NCBI RefSeq assembly: GCF_022410465.1
Contig: NZ_JAJSON010000004.1
Location: 103,088 to 167,087, forward strand
Source: Christiangramia crocea
Lineage (GTDB): Bacteria; Bacteroidota; Bacteroidia; Flavobacteriales; Flavobacteriaceae
Direction of reading: 5' to 3'
DNA: 64,000 bases
The translations under genes and the position numbers were made by a program. The notes under the pieces are model-generated. The model had not been told where the DNA came from and ran no database searches. It saw nothing but the letters and a program-made list of their open reading frames with translations. Positions 44,650 to 56,887 of this stretch are shown here, piece after piece. Numbering within the stretch: position 1 is the first letter of the stretch; each line of letters opens with the position of its first letter.

Positions 44650-46260
44650 ATGTGTGGAATTTTAGCAGTTATCGGAAAAGATCTTGAAAAGGCAAAAATT
44701 AGAAGCCTTTCTAAAAGGATGTCCCATAGAGGACCCGATGAAAGCGGATTAAAAATTACTGAAAAAGGGTATGTGCTAGCGCACGAACGCCTTTCAATTG
44801 TAGATCTTACTACCGGGATTCAGCCAATCCAGGGAACCAGCTCAGCATGGATGGTTCACAACGGTGAGATCTATAACCATATGGATTTAAGAAATAATGA
44901 ATTAAAACATCATACTTTCAGGACTACTGGAGACTCAGAAGTGATCGTTCATCTTTATGAAGAATTTGGGTATGATTTTGTAGATATGTTAGATGGCGTA
45001 TTCTCGTTTGTTGTCGTTGATGGTGACGATTTCATTGCAGGAAGGGATCCAATTGGAGTTAAGCCTCTTTACTATGGTACTGATGAAAGCGGAGCCTTGT
45101 GGTTTGCCAGTGAAATGAAAGCCCTGGCCGATCATTGTACGGAATTTGCGGCTTTTCCTCCGGGACATTACTATACACCTGAAACTGGATTTGTCAGATA
45201 TTACAAACCAGACTGGTTTGAATCTGAAAAAGCAGTTCAACCTGCCGATCTTACAAAACTAAGAGAAAGTCTTATTGAAGCTACACGAAAGAGGCTGATG
45301 GCAGATGTGCCTTTAGGAGTGCTTCTAAGTGGCGGGCTTGATTCTTCACTAACTTCCTCTATCGCTGCCCGTTTAATAAAGGATAGCGGACAGAAACTAC
45401 ATTCGTTCTCAATAGGTCTTGATCCTGAAGCACCCGATCTTATTGCAGCGAGAAAAGTAGCTGAGTTTCTTGGGACTGAGCATACAGAGGTTCACTTTAC
45501 TGTAGAAGAAGGAATTGAAATATTGAGTCAGTTGGTATGGCATCTTGAGACCTACGACGTGACTTCGATCAGGGCAAGTACTCCAATGTATTTCCTTTCA
45601 AAGGCGATTGCCGATAAAGGCATAAAAGTAGTGCTTTCAGGAGAAGGTTCAGACGAAATTTTCGGAGGATATCTTTACTTCAAGAATGCTCCTTCGCCTG
45701 CTGAGTTTCAGAAAGAGACGATCAGAAGGGTTCAGAGACTGGCAACGGCAGATTGTTTAAGAGCCGATAAATCTACTATGGCACATGGGTTGGAAGCAAG
45801 GGTGCCATTCCTTGATAAAGCTTTCCTGAAAACCGCCATGGAGATGGTGCCTGAATCAAAGATGCCTGTAACTTATGATGGTGTGGAAAAATATGTTCTT
45901 AGAAAAGCTTTTGATACACCAGAGCAGCCATTTTTACCGGATGAGGTATTATGGAGACAAAAAGAGCAGTTTAGCGATGGTGTTGGTTATAACTGGATAG
46001 ATCAGCTTATTGAATACGCTGCTCAGCAGGTGACCGATACTCAGATGGCCATGGCAGAGTCTAAATATCCTGTAAATACTCCGGCTACCAAAGAAGCTTA
46101 TTTTTACAGGGAATTGTTCCATAAGCATTTCCCGCAGGATTCCGCAGCCAAGACGGTAAAAAGATGGATTCCGAAATGGCAAAAAGATCTTGATCCTAGC
46201 GGGAGAGCTAATGAAACTCATGTTGCTCCCGGTCTAAAAAAGGAGTTATTGAAAATGTAA
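44650..46260 (+). CDS. asnB: asparagine synthase B (glutamine-hydrolysing)
   Basis: 536 residues. Converts aspartate to asparagine using glutamine and ATP. The start is the ATG at 44650, because Cys2 (MCGILAVIG) is the glutaminase nucleophile and must become N-terminal; the frame extends upstream to 44623 but that would block it. The class II amidotransferase domain covers about 1-200 (MSHRGPDESG, VHNGEIYNH, GDSEVIVHLYEE). The synthetase PP-loop is LLSGGLDSSLTSS near 226, with VVLSGEGSDEIFGGYLYF later. Followed by a strong terminator. Confidence 0.97.
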   Translation: MCGILAVIGKDLEKAKIRSLSKRMSHRGPDESGLKITEKGYVLAHERLSIVDLTTGIQPIQGTSSAWMVHNGEIYNHMDLRNNELKHHTFRTTGDSEVIVHLYEEFGYDFVDMLDGVFSFVVVDGDDFIAGRDPIGVKPLYYGTDESGALWFASEMKALADHCTEFAAFPPGHYYTPETGFVRYYKPDWFESEKAVQPADLTKLRESLIEATRKRLMADVPLGVLLSGGLDSSLTSSIAARLIKDSGQKLHSFSIGLDPEAPDLIAARKVAEFLGTEHTEVHFTVEEGIEILSQLVWHLETYDVTSIRASTPMYFLSKAIADKGIKVVLSGEGSDEIFGGYLYFKNAPSPAEFQKETIRRVQRLATADCLRADKSTMAHGLEARVPFLDKAFLKTAMEMVPESKMPVTYDGVEKYVLRKAFDTPEQPFLPDEVLWRQKEQFSDGVGYNWIDQLIEYAAQQVTDTQMAMAESKYPVNTPATKEAYFYRELFHKHFPQDSAAKTVKRWIPKWQKDLDPSGRANETHVAPGLKKELLKM

Positions 46261-46285
46261 TTTTCTTCACTATTTATATAGCCAG

Positions 46286-46324
46286 CCCGAACCGTTCAGG
46301 AAATCTGATACGGTTCGGGTTTTT
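46286..46324 (+). terminator. terminator after asnB
   Basis: CCCGAACCG (46286-46294) and CGGTTCGGG (46311-46319) form a 9-bp GC-rich stem followed by TTTTT. Confidence 0.85.
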
Positions 46325-46392
46325 CCACATAATTTGTTGATAACTTCAGGGCTTATAAGGTTGCCTCAACCTGTTAAAAATATGCGAATTAT

Positions 46393-46400
46393 TATATTTG
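46393..46400 (+). promoter_or_regulatory. -7 box (TAnnTTTG) of gyrB
   Basis: TATATTTG, 40 bases before the gyrB ATG. The -33 position has only a partial match (CTG at 46371, 19-bp spacing). Confidence 0.5.
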
Positions 46401-46427
46401 TTCGTTATCCAAAAGAGACGAAATTAA

Positions 46428-48380
<1,953 letters not shown>

Positions 48381-48410
48381 TTAATAGCTGACATAAAATT
48401 TTAAAAAAGG

Positions 48411-48437
48411 CCCACGCTTAATAAGTGTGGGTTTTTT
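48411..48437 (+). terminator. terminator after gyrB
   Basis: CCCACGCTT and AAGTGTGGG pair around a 3-nt loop and are followed by TTTTTT. Confidence 0.85.
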
Positions 48438-48501
48438 GCGTTTTGTTAAGTAAATGGATCTTTTAAATTATTATTTTTACCACACCTAAACCTAAATCAC
48501 C

Positions 48502-49476
48502 GTGAAAAATTCCAAGTTATTTGTATTGCCTGCTTTTTTGTTTTTTGTTTCAACCATGTTTGGCCAGTTACCTCAGGAGGGGCAGGATATAGTTAATGAT
48601 TTATTGCATATTGCAGATGGCTTTGCAACTCCGGCATCCGAAAGTACGGCCTATCAGGGTACTGCAGGCTGGTTTACATCTGCCAGGGCTTTGGATGAAT
48701 GGAAAGTAGATGTTTCAATTCATGGCAATGGTCTTTTTGTGCCTTCCAGTAAAAAGGAATTTACTATTAACCGGACCGCATTGACTAATCTTAAAATAAA
48801 TGATGGTGTCAATTCTGCTGTAATACCAACTGCTTTTGGGGGTAAATCAGAAGTAATGTTTAATGGAAGTTTTCAGGGAAATGAGTTTTCTTTTGAAGCT
48901 TTTCAGGGTGTTGACAAAGGAGCTTTAATATATCCGTTTGCTCAGGTTTCTGTAGGACTGCCTTTTAATACTGAGGTGGGTGTCCGGTTTTTGCCTGAAT
49001 TGGAGGTTGATGGATCTAACTTCAGTACCTATGGAATAGGTTTAAAGCATAATTTTAGCCAGTATTTTAGATTTAATGACGAAGAAGATCTTCAGTTAGC
49101 TGGTATAATTTCTTATAATATATTTGATGTTAAATATGAGTTTGAGCAGATCAGTGTTCCAGATCTTGTGAACCTGAATCTTATCGATGTGAGTGCCGGG
49201 GTATGGATGGCTGAAGTTATGGCATCGAAGAAATATGAGAATTTTGAAATTTTCGGTGCTTTAGGAGTCGCTCAGTCAGATTTTGAATATGAGTTTGGAG
49301 GCACCGGAGTTGCCTTACCTTTTGTTAATTCTCAATTGGCTACCTTAAACGATAAACAGGCTCAATTCAAAGGGGATATAGGTTTTAATCTTTATTTCAA
49401 TAAATTTAAGATCAGTACTATGGCCACCGCGGGTAAATTTGTAAATGTGAATATTGGCCTGCATTTCATTTTATAA
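48502..49476 (+). CDS. outer-membrane-type protein (DUF6588-like)
   Basis: 324 residues from a GTG start (MKNSKLFVLPAFLFFVSTMF, signal peptide ending near MFGQ). The mature protein is rich in alternating beta strands (AQVSVGLPFNTEVGVRFLPE, YGIGLKHNFSQYFRF) and ends VNVNIGLHFIL with an aromatic/hydrophobic terminus, as in outer-membrane barrels. The N-terminal SESTAYQGTAGWFTSARALD recalls DUF6588 proteins. Function unknown. Monocistronic between gyrB and mdh. Confidence 0.75.
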   Translation: MKNSKLFVLPAFLFFVSTMFGQLPQEGQDIVNDLLHIADGFATPASESTAYQGTAGWFTSARALDEWKVDVSIHGNGLFVPSSKKEFTINRTALTNLKINDGVNSAVIPTAFGGKSEVMFNGSFQGNEFSFEAFQGVDKGALIYPFAQVSVGLPFNTEVGVRFLPELEVDGSNFSTYGIGLKHNFSQYFRFNDEEDLQLAGIISYNIFDVKYEFEQISVPDLVNLNLIDVSAGVWMAEVMASKKYENFEIFGALGVAQSDFEYEFGGTGVALPFVNSQLATLNDKQAQFKGDIGFNLYFNKFKISTMATAGKFVNVNIGLHFIL

Positions 49477-49572
49477 ATATTACCTGATTTAATCAATCCT
49501 TATTATTATTACTGCCTCATTATTTGTAATTTCGTAATCAGTATTAATAGAAATTAAATAATATCATATAAC

Positions 49573-50499
49573 ATGAAAGTTACCATAGTAGGAGCAGGTG
49601 CCGTTGGTGCCAGCTGTGCCGAATATGTTGCCATCAAAAATTTTGCTTCTGAAGTAGTTTTACTGGATATTAAAGAAGGTTACGCTGAAGGTAAAGCAAT
49701 GGACCTGATGCAAACTGCAACCCTTAATGGCTTCGATACAAAAATAACCGGAAGTACTAACGATTATTCCAAAACCGCAAATAGTGATATCGCTGTAATT
49801 ACAAGTGGTATTCCGCGTAAACCTGGAATGACAAGAGAAGAACTTATTGGGATCAATGCGGGGATCGTGAAAGAGGTTTCCTCGAATCTTATTAAGCATT
49901 CTCCGGATGTTACACTTATCGTTGTGAGTAATCCTATGGATACGATGACATATCTGGTTCATAAAACTACCGGACTTCCTAAAAATAAAATCATAGGAAT
50001 GGGTGGTGCTCTGGATAGCGCAAGATTCAAGTATAGATTAAGTGAGGCCCTGGAATGTCCGCCTTCAGATGTTGACGGTATGGTTATAGGAGGGCATAGC
50101 GATACCGGAATGGTGCCGCTTACCAGATTAGCTACTAGAAATAGTGTTCCTGTAACTGCTTTCCTTTCTGAGGATAGACTGAACCAGGTGGCGGAAGATA
50201 CTAAAGTAGGAGGAGCGACTCTTACCAAATTATTAGGAACCAGTGCATGGTATGCGCCAGGTGCTGCTGTTTCCGGACTGGTTCAGGCTATAGCTTGTGA
50301 CCAGAAAAAAATGTTCCCGTGTTCAGCATTATTGGATGGTGAATATGGATTGAGTGATCTTTGTATCGGTGTGCCGGCTATTCTTGGAAAAGACGGCCTG
50401 GAGAAAATTGTGGAATTGCAACTGGATGAAGCTGAGATAGCCAAAATGAAAGAGAGTGCCGAAGGTGTGAAAAAAACCAATGGTCTTCTTGACGTTTAG
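49573..50499 (+). CDS. mdh: malate dehydrogenase
   Basis: 308 residues, the length of the LDH-like MDH group. NAD-binding VTIVGAGAVGASCAEYVA; catalytic loop ITSGIPRKPGMTREELIGIN with Arg residues for malate; VVSNPMDTMTYLVHK; active-site His in VIGGHSDTGMVPLTR. Oxidises malate to oxaloacetate in the TCA cycle. Monocistronic with a good terminator. Confidence 0.97.
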   Translation: MKVTIVGAGAVGASCAEYVAIKNFASEVVLLDIKEGYAEGKAMDLMQTATLNGFDTKITGSTNDYSKTANSDIAVITSGIPRKPGMTREELIGINAGIVKEVSSNLIKHSPDVTLIVVSNPMDTMTYLVHKTTGLPKNKIIGMGGALDSARFKYRLSEALECPPSDVDGMVIGGHSDTGMVPLTRLATRNSVPVTAFLSEDRLNQVAEDTKVGGATLTKLLGTSAWYAPGAAVSGLVQAIACDQKKMFPCSALLDGEYGLSDLCIGVPAILGKDGLEKIVELQLDEAEIAKMKESAEGVKKTNGLLDV

Positions 50500-50531
50500 T
50501 TTTTCAGAAAAATTCAAACAGAATACATTGG

Positions 50532-50557
50532 AAAGCCACAGTTTTTGTGGCTTTTTT
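50532..50557 (+). terminator. terminator after mdh
   Basis: AAAGCCACA and TGTGGCTTTTTT form a 9-bp stem with a 5-nt loop and T-tract. Confidence 0.88.
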
Positions 50558-50594
50558 AATGGATTTAAAAGTTAAAATTATCCAAAAAAAAATA

Positions 50595-50625
50595 TTGGGA
50601 TTTGAATTATGAAGTCCTATATTTG
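50595..50625 (+). promoter_or_regulatory. secDF promoter (TTG-N20-TATATTTG)
   Basis: TTG at 50595-50597 and TATATTTG at 50618-50625 with 20-bp spacing are a full match to the Bacteroidota consensus; 42 bases before the ATG. Confidence 0.65.
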
Positions 50626-50667
50626 TCCGTTTTTAAAATAGACCTATAATCAATAATTTGAGGAATA

Positions 50668-53600
50668 ATGCAGAATAAAGGACTGATTAAAGTTTTTGCA
50701 ATTTTATTTGGGCTGGTATGCCTTTATCAGCTGTCTTTTACATTTATAACAAATGGTGTTGAAGATGAGGCTGAAGAGTTTGCGGTTCAGAGAATTGGCG
50801 AAGATGTAGAGGATTATTCGCGACTTCGTGATGAGGCCGAGGCCAGATATCTGGATTCGATCGGAAATGAAGATGTGATCGCTGGTATAACCTATAATGA
50901 CGCAAAAGATAAAGAGCTTAACAAAGGTCTTGATCTTAAGGGGGGTATCAATGTGATTCTTCAGATCTCAGTAAAAGATATCTTAAGTGGCCTTGCCAAT
51001 GACTCTAAGGATCCTGCTTTTAGAAAGGCCTTGGCAGAAGCTGACGCAGCGCAGACAGATAGCCAGGAGAACTATATAGATCTTTTCTTTGAAGCATTCA
51101 ATAATATACCCAATGCTAAACTGGCATCTCCGGATATTTTTGCAAATAAAACTTTAAGTGATGAGGTTAACTTCAATATGACAAATGAGGAAGTTGAACC
51201 TATCATTAGAAGAAAGATTGATGAGTCTATTACTTCGGCGTTTGAAGTATTAAGAAAGCGTATCGATAAGTTTGGTGTTACCCAGCCAAACATTCAGCGT
51301 TTAGGAAATTCAGGAAGAATACTTGTTGAGCTACCGGGAGCAAAAGATATTAGCAGGGTTAAGAATCTTCTTCAAAGTACAGCTCAATTAGAGTTCTGGC
51401 ATGTATATAAAAATAATGAGCTGGGAAATTTCCTTGTTCAGGCTAATAATAGGCTGGCTGAAATGAAGCGTTCAGAAGAAGCTGAAACCGTAGAGGAGGC
51501 AGATACTACAGAAACTTCAGGAGATAGCGAAATTGATGAGCTTTTAGCCGATGCTGAAGATACTACCCAGGTAGAGACCGGAAGTAATCCAATTTTCGAT
51601 CTTATTGTTTCTCCGGGATACCAGGGAGGACCTGTGCTAGCTACTTTTAAAGTTCAGGATACTGCAAAGGTGATGGATTACATTACCAGACCGCAAATAC
51701 GTTCACTACTTCCCTCGGAACTACGTTATGCAAAATTTGTTTGGGGTGTGCCAGATGATGAGACTCAAACTTCAGCATTATACGCTCTGAAAGGTAATCG
51801 TAATATGGAGCCTCCATTAAGTGGAAGCGTGATTACCGATGCACAGCAGACTTATGATCAATTAGGTCGCATAGCGGTAAGCATGCAAATGGATGGTACT
51901 GGAGCGAAGATCTGGGAAGATATGACCGAAACGGCATATAATAACCAAAGCCAGATCGCTATCGTTCTTGATAATATTGTTTATTCTGCACCAGGTGTTT
52001 CTTCCGGACCTATTTCGGGTGGCAGGAGTGAGATTACCGGTGATTTCAGCATTACTGAAGGTCAGGATTTAGCCAACGTGCTTCGGGCTGGTAAACTGCC
52101 GGCTTCTGCAGATATTATTCAAAGTGAGGTAGTAGGACCTTCATTGGGTCAGGAGGCTATCGACAGTGGTATAAATTCCTTCGTTATCGCTCTTATCCTT
52201 GTTCTGCTATGGATGATATTTTATTATGGTAAAGCTGGAGCCTTTGCAGATATTGCACTTGTTGTAAACATCCTTTTTATTTTTGGAATCCTTGCAGGTC
52301 TTGGAGCGGTGCTTACACTGCCCGGGATTGCGGGTATCGTATTGACCATAGGTATGTCGGTTGATGCCAACGTACTTATCTTTGAAAGGATTAAGGAAGA
52401 GCTTGCTAAAGGTAAAATACAGAGAGATGCCATTAGGGATGGTTTCAACAATGCCTTGTCGTCTATTCTTGATGCGAACATCACGACAGGTCTTACCGGT
52501 CTTATTCTATTCGTACTGGGAACCGGTCCTATTAAAGGATTTGCAACAACCTTACTAATTGGTATCGCAACTTCTTTATTCACTGCTATCTTTATTACCA
52601 GATTGCTTATTGACAGCTATGGTAAAAAGGAAAAATCACTTGATTTTGCCACTTCCCTTACAAAGAACCTGTTCACTAACATGAACATAGATTTCCTTAA
52701 AAAGAGGAAAGTTGCCTATATCATTTCAGGATTGTTCATCGTGATTAGTATTGGCTCTTTATTTTTACAGGGTCTAAATGAAGGTGTTGATTTTGTAGGG
52801 GGTAGAACCTATACGGTAAGATTTGCAGATGATGTTAATCCTACTGAAGTTCAAAGTGACCTTGTAGCTACATTCGGAAGTGCCGAAGCAAAAACATTCG
52901 GTCCGGATAACCAGTTGAAGATAACTACTAAATATAAGGTAGATGAAGAGGGTGCTGAAGTAGATGAAGAAATTCAGCAGTCACTATTCGACGCTCTTAC
53001 ACCTTATCTGCCTGCAGACTTTACTTATGATGAGTTTGTTGATGGTTCTGATGCTAAGACGGTTGGAATTATGCAATCGATGAAAGTAGGAGCTACCATC
53101 GCCGATGATATTAAGAATGCATCTTTCTGGGCCGTTTTAGGTTCGCTTATAGTTGTATTCCTTTATATCTTGTTGCGTTTCCGTAAATGGCAGTTCAGTC
53201 TTGGAGCAGTTGCAGCGGTATTCCATGATGTTCTTGTGGTATTGGGGATCTTCTCGCTGCTTTATAAAGTGATGCCTTTTAATATGGAAATTGATCAGGC
53301 CTTTATCGCAGCGATCCTAACTGTAATTGGTTACTCCCTGAATGATACTGTGGTTGTGTTTGACCGTATTAGAGAATATGTTAATGAACATTCCTCATGG
53401 GAGTTTGGTAAGATAGTTAATGTTGCATTGAACAGTACTATTAGTAGAACATTGAACACCTCGCTAACAACCCTGGTTGTATTACTTGCCATCTTCATCT
53501 TTGGAGGTGAAAGCATCAGAGGATTTATGTTCGCTCTTATAGTTGGTGTTATTGTTGGTACTTACTCTTCATTATTCATCGCAACACCGGTAATGGTAGA

Positions 53601-53670
53601 TAGCGTGAAGAATAAGTCTTCTATCGAAAAGAAAAAGAAACCTCACACTGAAGAAGCTGCAACAGCATAA
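50668..53670 (+). CDS. secDF: fused protein translocase subunit SecDF
   Basis: 1000 residues combining SecD (about 1-660) and SecF (about 680-985) in one chain. Twelve membrane helices are expected. SecD motifs include DLKGGINVILQISVKDIL, FEVLRKRIDKFGVTQPNIQR and TIGMSVDANVLIFERIKEEL; SecF has VGGRTYTVRF and ILTVIGYSLNDTVVVFDRIR. It drives late steps of Sec export using the proton-motive force. A strongly acidic insertion lies at about 270-310. Fusion is usual in Bacteroidota. Monocistronic. Confidence 0.97.
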   Translation: MQNKGLIKVFAILFGLVCLYQLSFTFITNGVEDEAEEFAVQRIGEDVEDYSRLRDEAEARYLDSIGNEDVIAGITYNDAKDKELNKGLDLKGGINVILQISVKDILSGLANDSKDPAFRKALAEADAAQTDSQENYIDLFFEAFNNIPNAKLASPDIFANKTLSDEVNFNMTNEEVEPIIRRKIDESITSAFEVLRKRIDKFGVTQPNIQRLGNSGRILVELPGAKDISRVKNLLQSTAQLEFWHVYKNNELGNFLVQANNRLAEMKRSEEAETVEEADTTETSGDSEIDELLADAEDTTQVETGSNPIFDLIVSPGYQGGPVLATFKVQDTAKVMDYITRPQIRSLLPSELRYAKFVWGVPDDETQTSALYALKGNRNMEPPLSGSVITDAQQTYDQLGRIAVSMQMDGTGAKIWEDMTETAYNNQSQIAIVLDNIVYSAPGVSSGPISGGRSEITGDFSITEGQDLANVLRAGKLPASADIIQSEVVGPSLGQEAIDSGINSFVIALILVLLWMIFYYGKAGAFADIALVVNILFIFGILAGLGAVLTLPGIAGIVLTIGMSVDANVLIFERIKEELAKGKIQRDAIRDGFNNALSSILDANITTGLTGLILFVLGTGPIKGFATTLLIGIATSLFTAIFITRLLIDSYGKKEKSLDFATSLTKNLFTNMNIDFLKKRKVAYIISGLFIVISIGSLFLQGLNEGVDFVGGRTYTVRFADDVNPTEVQSDLVATFGSAEAKTFGPDNQLKITTKYKVDEEGAEVDEEIQQSLFDALTPYLPADFTYDEFVDGSDAKTVGIMQSMKVGATIADDIKNASFWAVLGSLIVVFLYILLRFRKWQFSLGAVAAVFHDVLVVLGIFSLLYKVMPFNMEIDQAFIAAILTVIGYSLNDTVVVFDRIREYVNEHSSWEFGKIVNVALNSTISRTLNTSLTTLVVLLAIFIFGGESIRGFMFALIVGVIVGTYSSLFIATPVMVDSVKNKSSIEKKKKPHTEEAATA

Positions 53671-53691
53671 ATTCAGGTTAATTATATAACG

Positions 53692-53727
53692 AAAAAAAAG
53701 GGCTTCCAATTTGGAAGCCCTTTTTTG
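53692..53727. terminator. bidirectional terminator between secDF and DUF192 gene
   Basis: AAAAAAAAGGGCTTCCAA and TTGGAAGCCCTTTTTT form a near-perfect stem with A- and T-tracts on both sides between convergent genes. Confidence 0.92.
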
Positions 53728-53751
53728 TTTTCAATCATTAATAAAATGATT

Positions 53752-54258
53752 CTATTCTTCCAAAGTAGTTCTGTAAAAACTGAATTTATCTCCTTTCTCG
53801 ATTTTCCATTCATCAGAAAGTCCGGCGTTCACTTCAAGTACAAATTGAGAAGGGCCTTCTGAGGGAAGGGGAGTTTCATTACGGGGAGCAGCGTTCTTCT
53901 GGATACTTACAAGGCTGCTATCAGCATCGTAATAAATAATATCTAAAGGGAAATAGGTATTCTTCATGTAGTAATTCCGTACCTGTTCCTCATTATAGAT
54001 GAAGAGCATGCCCTGTGAGTTCTTCATACCCTCACGATACATAAGCCCGGTTTGATGCTCATAATCGCTTTCAGCAAGTTCTATATCCAGCTTTTGAACA
54101 GTATCCCCCGATGATTTTATCAAATAGAGTTCTGCTTCCTTCTGAAAGGAAATAGGATCTGGTTCAATAGCCTTTTCTTTTTTATCTTCATTACAGGATA
54201 AGACAGAAAGGCTCAGGAAAAGTGAAAGTGAAGCGAGACTTATAATTCGCATTCTCAT
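53752..54258 (-). CDS. DUF192 lipoprotein
   Basis: 168 residues from ATG 54258, which overlaps the lgt stop as ATGA. The signal peptide ends in a lipobox (LSVLSC), so it is a predicted lipoprotein and a likely substrate of the Lgt made by the gene before it. The body has the DUF192 pattern: DIELAESDYEHQTGLMYREG, MLFIYNEEQVRNYYMKNTYF and PLDIIYYDADSSLVSI. DUF192 has no established function. Last gene of the folE-cysS-yidD-lgt operon. Confidence 0.9.
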   Translation of the reverse strand: MRMRIISLASLSLFLSLSVLSCNEDKKEKAIEPDPISFQKEAELYLIKSSGDTVQKLDIELAESDYEHQTGLMYREGMKNSQGMLFIYNEEQVRNYYMKNTYFPLDIIYYDADSSLVSIQKNAAPRNETPLPSEGPSQFVLEVNAGLSDEWKIEKGDKFSFYRTTLEE

Positions 54259-55076
54259 ACCGTTCTTCTTTTGGTAGGCCTGTACATGAAATAAAGTCCT
54301 GCCAGAACGAAGGGAACGCTTAACCACTGGCCGGTATTTAATAACCAGGTCGCTCTTTCCTCAACCTGCGGCTCCTTAATGAATTCTATAAAGAATCTCA
54401 CGGTCCAGAGCAGGACAAGGAAAAGACCGAATATATAGCCTAGTTTGAATCGTTTTTCAGTTTTCCAGTACATGAACCATAAAATTATAAATATTATCAG
54501 GTAACAGCCCGATTCATACAATTGAGCGGGATGTCTGGCGAAATCCTCTCCAAGTTTTTCAAATATCACTCCGTAATCTGAATTGGTGGGTTTCCCTACG
54601 ATTTCAGAATTTATAAAATTCCCTATCCGTACAAAAATGGCACCACTGGCAACGGGTATTACTATGCGGTCTAATATCCAGAGAACAGGTTTTTTCAGTA
54701 TGCGTTTAGCGTATAGGTACATGGCTACGATAATCCCAATGGCAGCTCCATGACTGGCGAGTCCTCTGAAGCCGGTAAATTCGAATTCCGGTTCAAACCT
54801 AACGGGTAAAAATATTTCAAGGAGGTGATTTTGAAAGTAGTCCCAGTCATAAAAGATCACATGTCCAAGTCGGGCGCCTAAAAGAGTGGCGATAACAGTA
54901 TAAATAAATAAAGAGTCCAGCTTTTCTATCTCTATGCCTTCACGGGTGTAGATACTTTTCATGATATACCAGCCAAGACCAAAGGCAATTAAGAACATGA
55001 GGCTGTAATAGTGTATGGTGAGAATTCCCAGATCCAATCCTTCTGACGGATTCCAGCGAATAGCATTTATAAGCAT
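54255..55076 (-). CDS. lgt: prolipoprotein diacylglyceryl transferase Lgt
   Basis: 273 residues, about seven membrane helices. Transfers diacylglycerol from phosphatidylglycerol to the lipobox Cys of prolipoproteins. Family features: ARLGHVIFYDWDYFQNH, GFRGLASHGAAIGIIVAMYL (catalytic His region), IGNFINSEIVGKPTN (Lgt signature) and RHPAQLYESGCYLIIF. Several predicted lipoproteins in this window (GldB, PBP4, DUF192, 36852, 61179) would depend on it. 45 bp after yidD, 4-bp overlap with DUF192. Confidence 0.97.
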   Translation of the reverse strand: MLINAIRWNPSEGLDLGILTIHYYSLMFLIAFGLGWYIMKSIYTREGIEIEKLDSLFIYTVIATLLGARLGHVIFYDWDYFQNHLLEIFLPVRFEPEFEFTGFRGLASHGAAIGIIVAMYLYAKRILKKPVLWILDRIVIPVASGAIFVRIGNFINSEIVGKPTNSDYGVIFEKLGEDFARHPAQLYESGCYLIIFIILWFMYWKTEKRFKLGYIFGLFLVLLWTVRFFIEFIKEPQVEERATWLLNTGQWLSVPFVLAGLYFMYRPTKRRTV

Positions 55077-55121
55077 GGTAAATTTTTTGATTAGGCGTAA
55101 ATATACATATTTGCCGTTTCT

Positions 55122-55379
55122 TTAGGCAGATTTGGAGTCTGATTTTCCCGGAACTGGATCATAACCGCAGCCTCCCCAGGGGTTGCACCTGGCTATTCTT
55201 TTAATTCCCAGCCATGTTCCCTTAAAAGGCCCGTGTTTCCTGATGGCTTCTATCATATAGGTGGAACAGGTTGGCTCATAACGGCATGTAGCCGGGGTAA
55301 GAGGTGAAATAAACTTCTTATAGAACTGAACAGTACCGGTCAATATTTTACTCAAGCCTCGGTCCAGCATGATGAACAT
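55122..55379 (-). CDS. yidD: membrane protein insertion efficiency factor YidD
   Basis: 85 residues. Matches Yid[21 protein letters not shown], then [20 protein letters not shown] and [14 protein letters not shown], with the three conserved Cys. Small amphipathic protein thought to help YidC-mediated insertion. It sits in an export/lipoprotein context (lgt next), one base after the cysS stop. Confidence 0.95.
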   Translation of the reverse strand: MFIMLDRGLSKILTGTVQFYKKFISPLTPATCRYEPTCSTYMIEAIRKHGPFKGTWLGIKRIARCNPWGGCGYDPVPGKSDSKSA

Positions 55380-55380
55380 T

Positions 55381-56865
55381 TTATTTTACAGAGAATGTAG
55401 TGCCCTCTTTCCCGTCTTTAAGTTGAATCCCAAGGTCCTGTAACTGGTCTCTTATCTGATCACTTAAGGCGAAATTTTTATTATTTCTGGCTTCAGTTCT
55501 CAGTTGTATGAGTAGGTCTATGGTTCCGGCAAGTTTGTTTTCGTCGTTTTCATTCTCAGAAGCGACGTCCACAAGTCCAAGGATGTCGAACATAAAGGAG
55601 CTCATACTTTCCTTAAGTTCTTTTTTATCCTTTTCGGTGATTTGAAGTGAGCCTTCCCTGATATTATTGATCGTTTTAACTGCATCGAAAAGCTTTGCAA
55701 TAAGGATGGGGCTGTTGAAGTCATCATTCATCGCGTCATAGCAGGACTGTTTCCATTCTGCAAGGTTAAAGCCGGTTTTCTCAGAAACAGGAAGTTCAAC
55801 TATTGAATGATAGGCTTCCATAAGACGGTTAAAACCTTTTTCACTGCCCAGCAGCGCATCACTCGAAAAGTCAAGAATACTTCGATAATGAGCCTGAAGT
55901 ATGAAGAACCTTACCACATTCGGAGAAAAGGCCTTTGTTAATATATCATTGTTTCCGGTAAATATCTGTTCCGGGAGTATAAAATTCCCGGTACTTTTGG
56001 CCATTTTCTTTCCATTCAGGGTAAGCATATTGGCATGAAGCCAGTAATTTACAGGAGATTTTCCTGTTGCAGCCTCTCCCTGTGCTATTTCACATTCATG
56101 ATGAGGGAATTTAAGATCCATTCCACCACCATGAATGTCAAATTCTTCGCCCAGATATTTTGTGCTCATAACGGTACATTCCAAGTGCCAGCCAGGGAAG
56201 CCATCACTCCATGGTGAGGGCCAGCGCATAATATGCTGTGGCTCGGCCTTTTTCCATAATGCGAAGTCCTGTGGATTTCTTTTATCACTCTGGGCAGTCA
56301 GTTCCCTGGTGTTTGCGATCATGTCTTCTATAGCCCTTCCGCTTAATTTTCCATAGGCATGGTCTTTATTGAACTTTAGTACATCAAAATAAACCGATCC
56401 ATTGGCTTCGTATGCATAGCCATTTTCGAGTATGGTTTTGATGATCTCAATTTGTTCAACAATATGCCCGGTGGCGGTTGGTTCGATGCTAGGAGGAAGA
56501 TTGTTGAATTTCTGAAGGATGTTGTGAAAATCAACGGTATATTTCTGTACAACTTCCATTGGCTCAATCTGCTCCAGTCTTGCTTTTTTGGCAATTCTAT
56601 CCTCACCGCTATCAGCGTCATTTTCAAGATGCCCGGCATCGGTAATATTTCTTACATAACGAACTTTATAACCTAAGTGTTTAAGATACCTGAAGACCAG
56701 GTCAAAAGAAATGAATGTTCTGCAGTTTCCTAAGTGCACATTACTGTATACGGTGGGTCCGCATACATACATTCCTATATGTCCTTCGTTGATGGGAGTA
56801 AAAACCTCTTTTTCTCCCGTCATGGAATTGTAAAGTTTCAGGCTTTGTTCCTGGTAGAGCGCCAT
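55381..56865 (-). CDS. cysS: cysteinyl-tRNA synthetase
   Basis: 494 residues, class I synthetase. N-terminal [20 protein letters not shown] combines the first zinc Cys and the HIGH-type HLGN. Other zinc ligands lie in [10 protein letters not shown] and [10 protein letters not shown]. The KMSKS loop is [12 protein letters not shown]. Full length with a helical C-terminal domain. Second gene of the folE operon, 22 bp after folE and 1 bp before yidD. Confidence 0.98.
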   Translation of the reverse strand: MALYQEQSLKLYNSMTGEKEVFTPINEGHIGMYVCGPTVYSNVHLGNCRTFISFDLVFRYLKHLGYKVRYVRNITDAGHLENDADSGEDRIAKKARLEQIEPMEVVQKYTVDFHNILQKFNNLPPSIEPTATGHIVEQIEIIKTILENGYAYEANGSVYFDVLKFNKDHAYGKLSGRAIEDMIANTRELTAQSDKRNPQDFALWKKAEPQHIMRWPSPWSDGFPGWHLECTVMSTKYLGEEFDIHGGGMDLKFPHHECEIAQGEAATGKSPVNYWLHANMLTLNGKKMAKSTGNFILPEQIFTGNNDILTKAFSPNVVRFFILQAHYRSILDFSSDALLGSEKGFNRLMEAYHSIVELPVSEKTGFNLAEWKQSCYDAMNDDFNSPILIAKLFDAVKTINNIREGSLQITEKDKKELKESMSSFMFDILGLVDVASENENDENKLAGTIDLLIQLRTEARNNKNFALSDQIRDQLQDLGIQLKDGKEGTTFSVK

Positions 56866-56887
56866 GTAGTAAAAATGTTTTGAATGA

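Noticed and set aside
46321..46343. DnaA-box-like words (TTTTCCACA and the reverse of TTATCAACA) before gyrB, and similar words before mraZ
   Set aside because: Only two imperfect boxes at gyrB and no dnaA gene or AT-rich unwinding element; before mraZ the words overlap the GTGG boxes. Not enough to call an origin.
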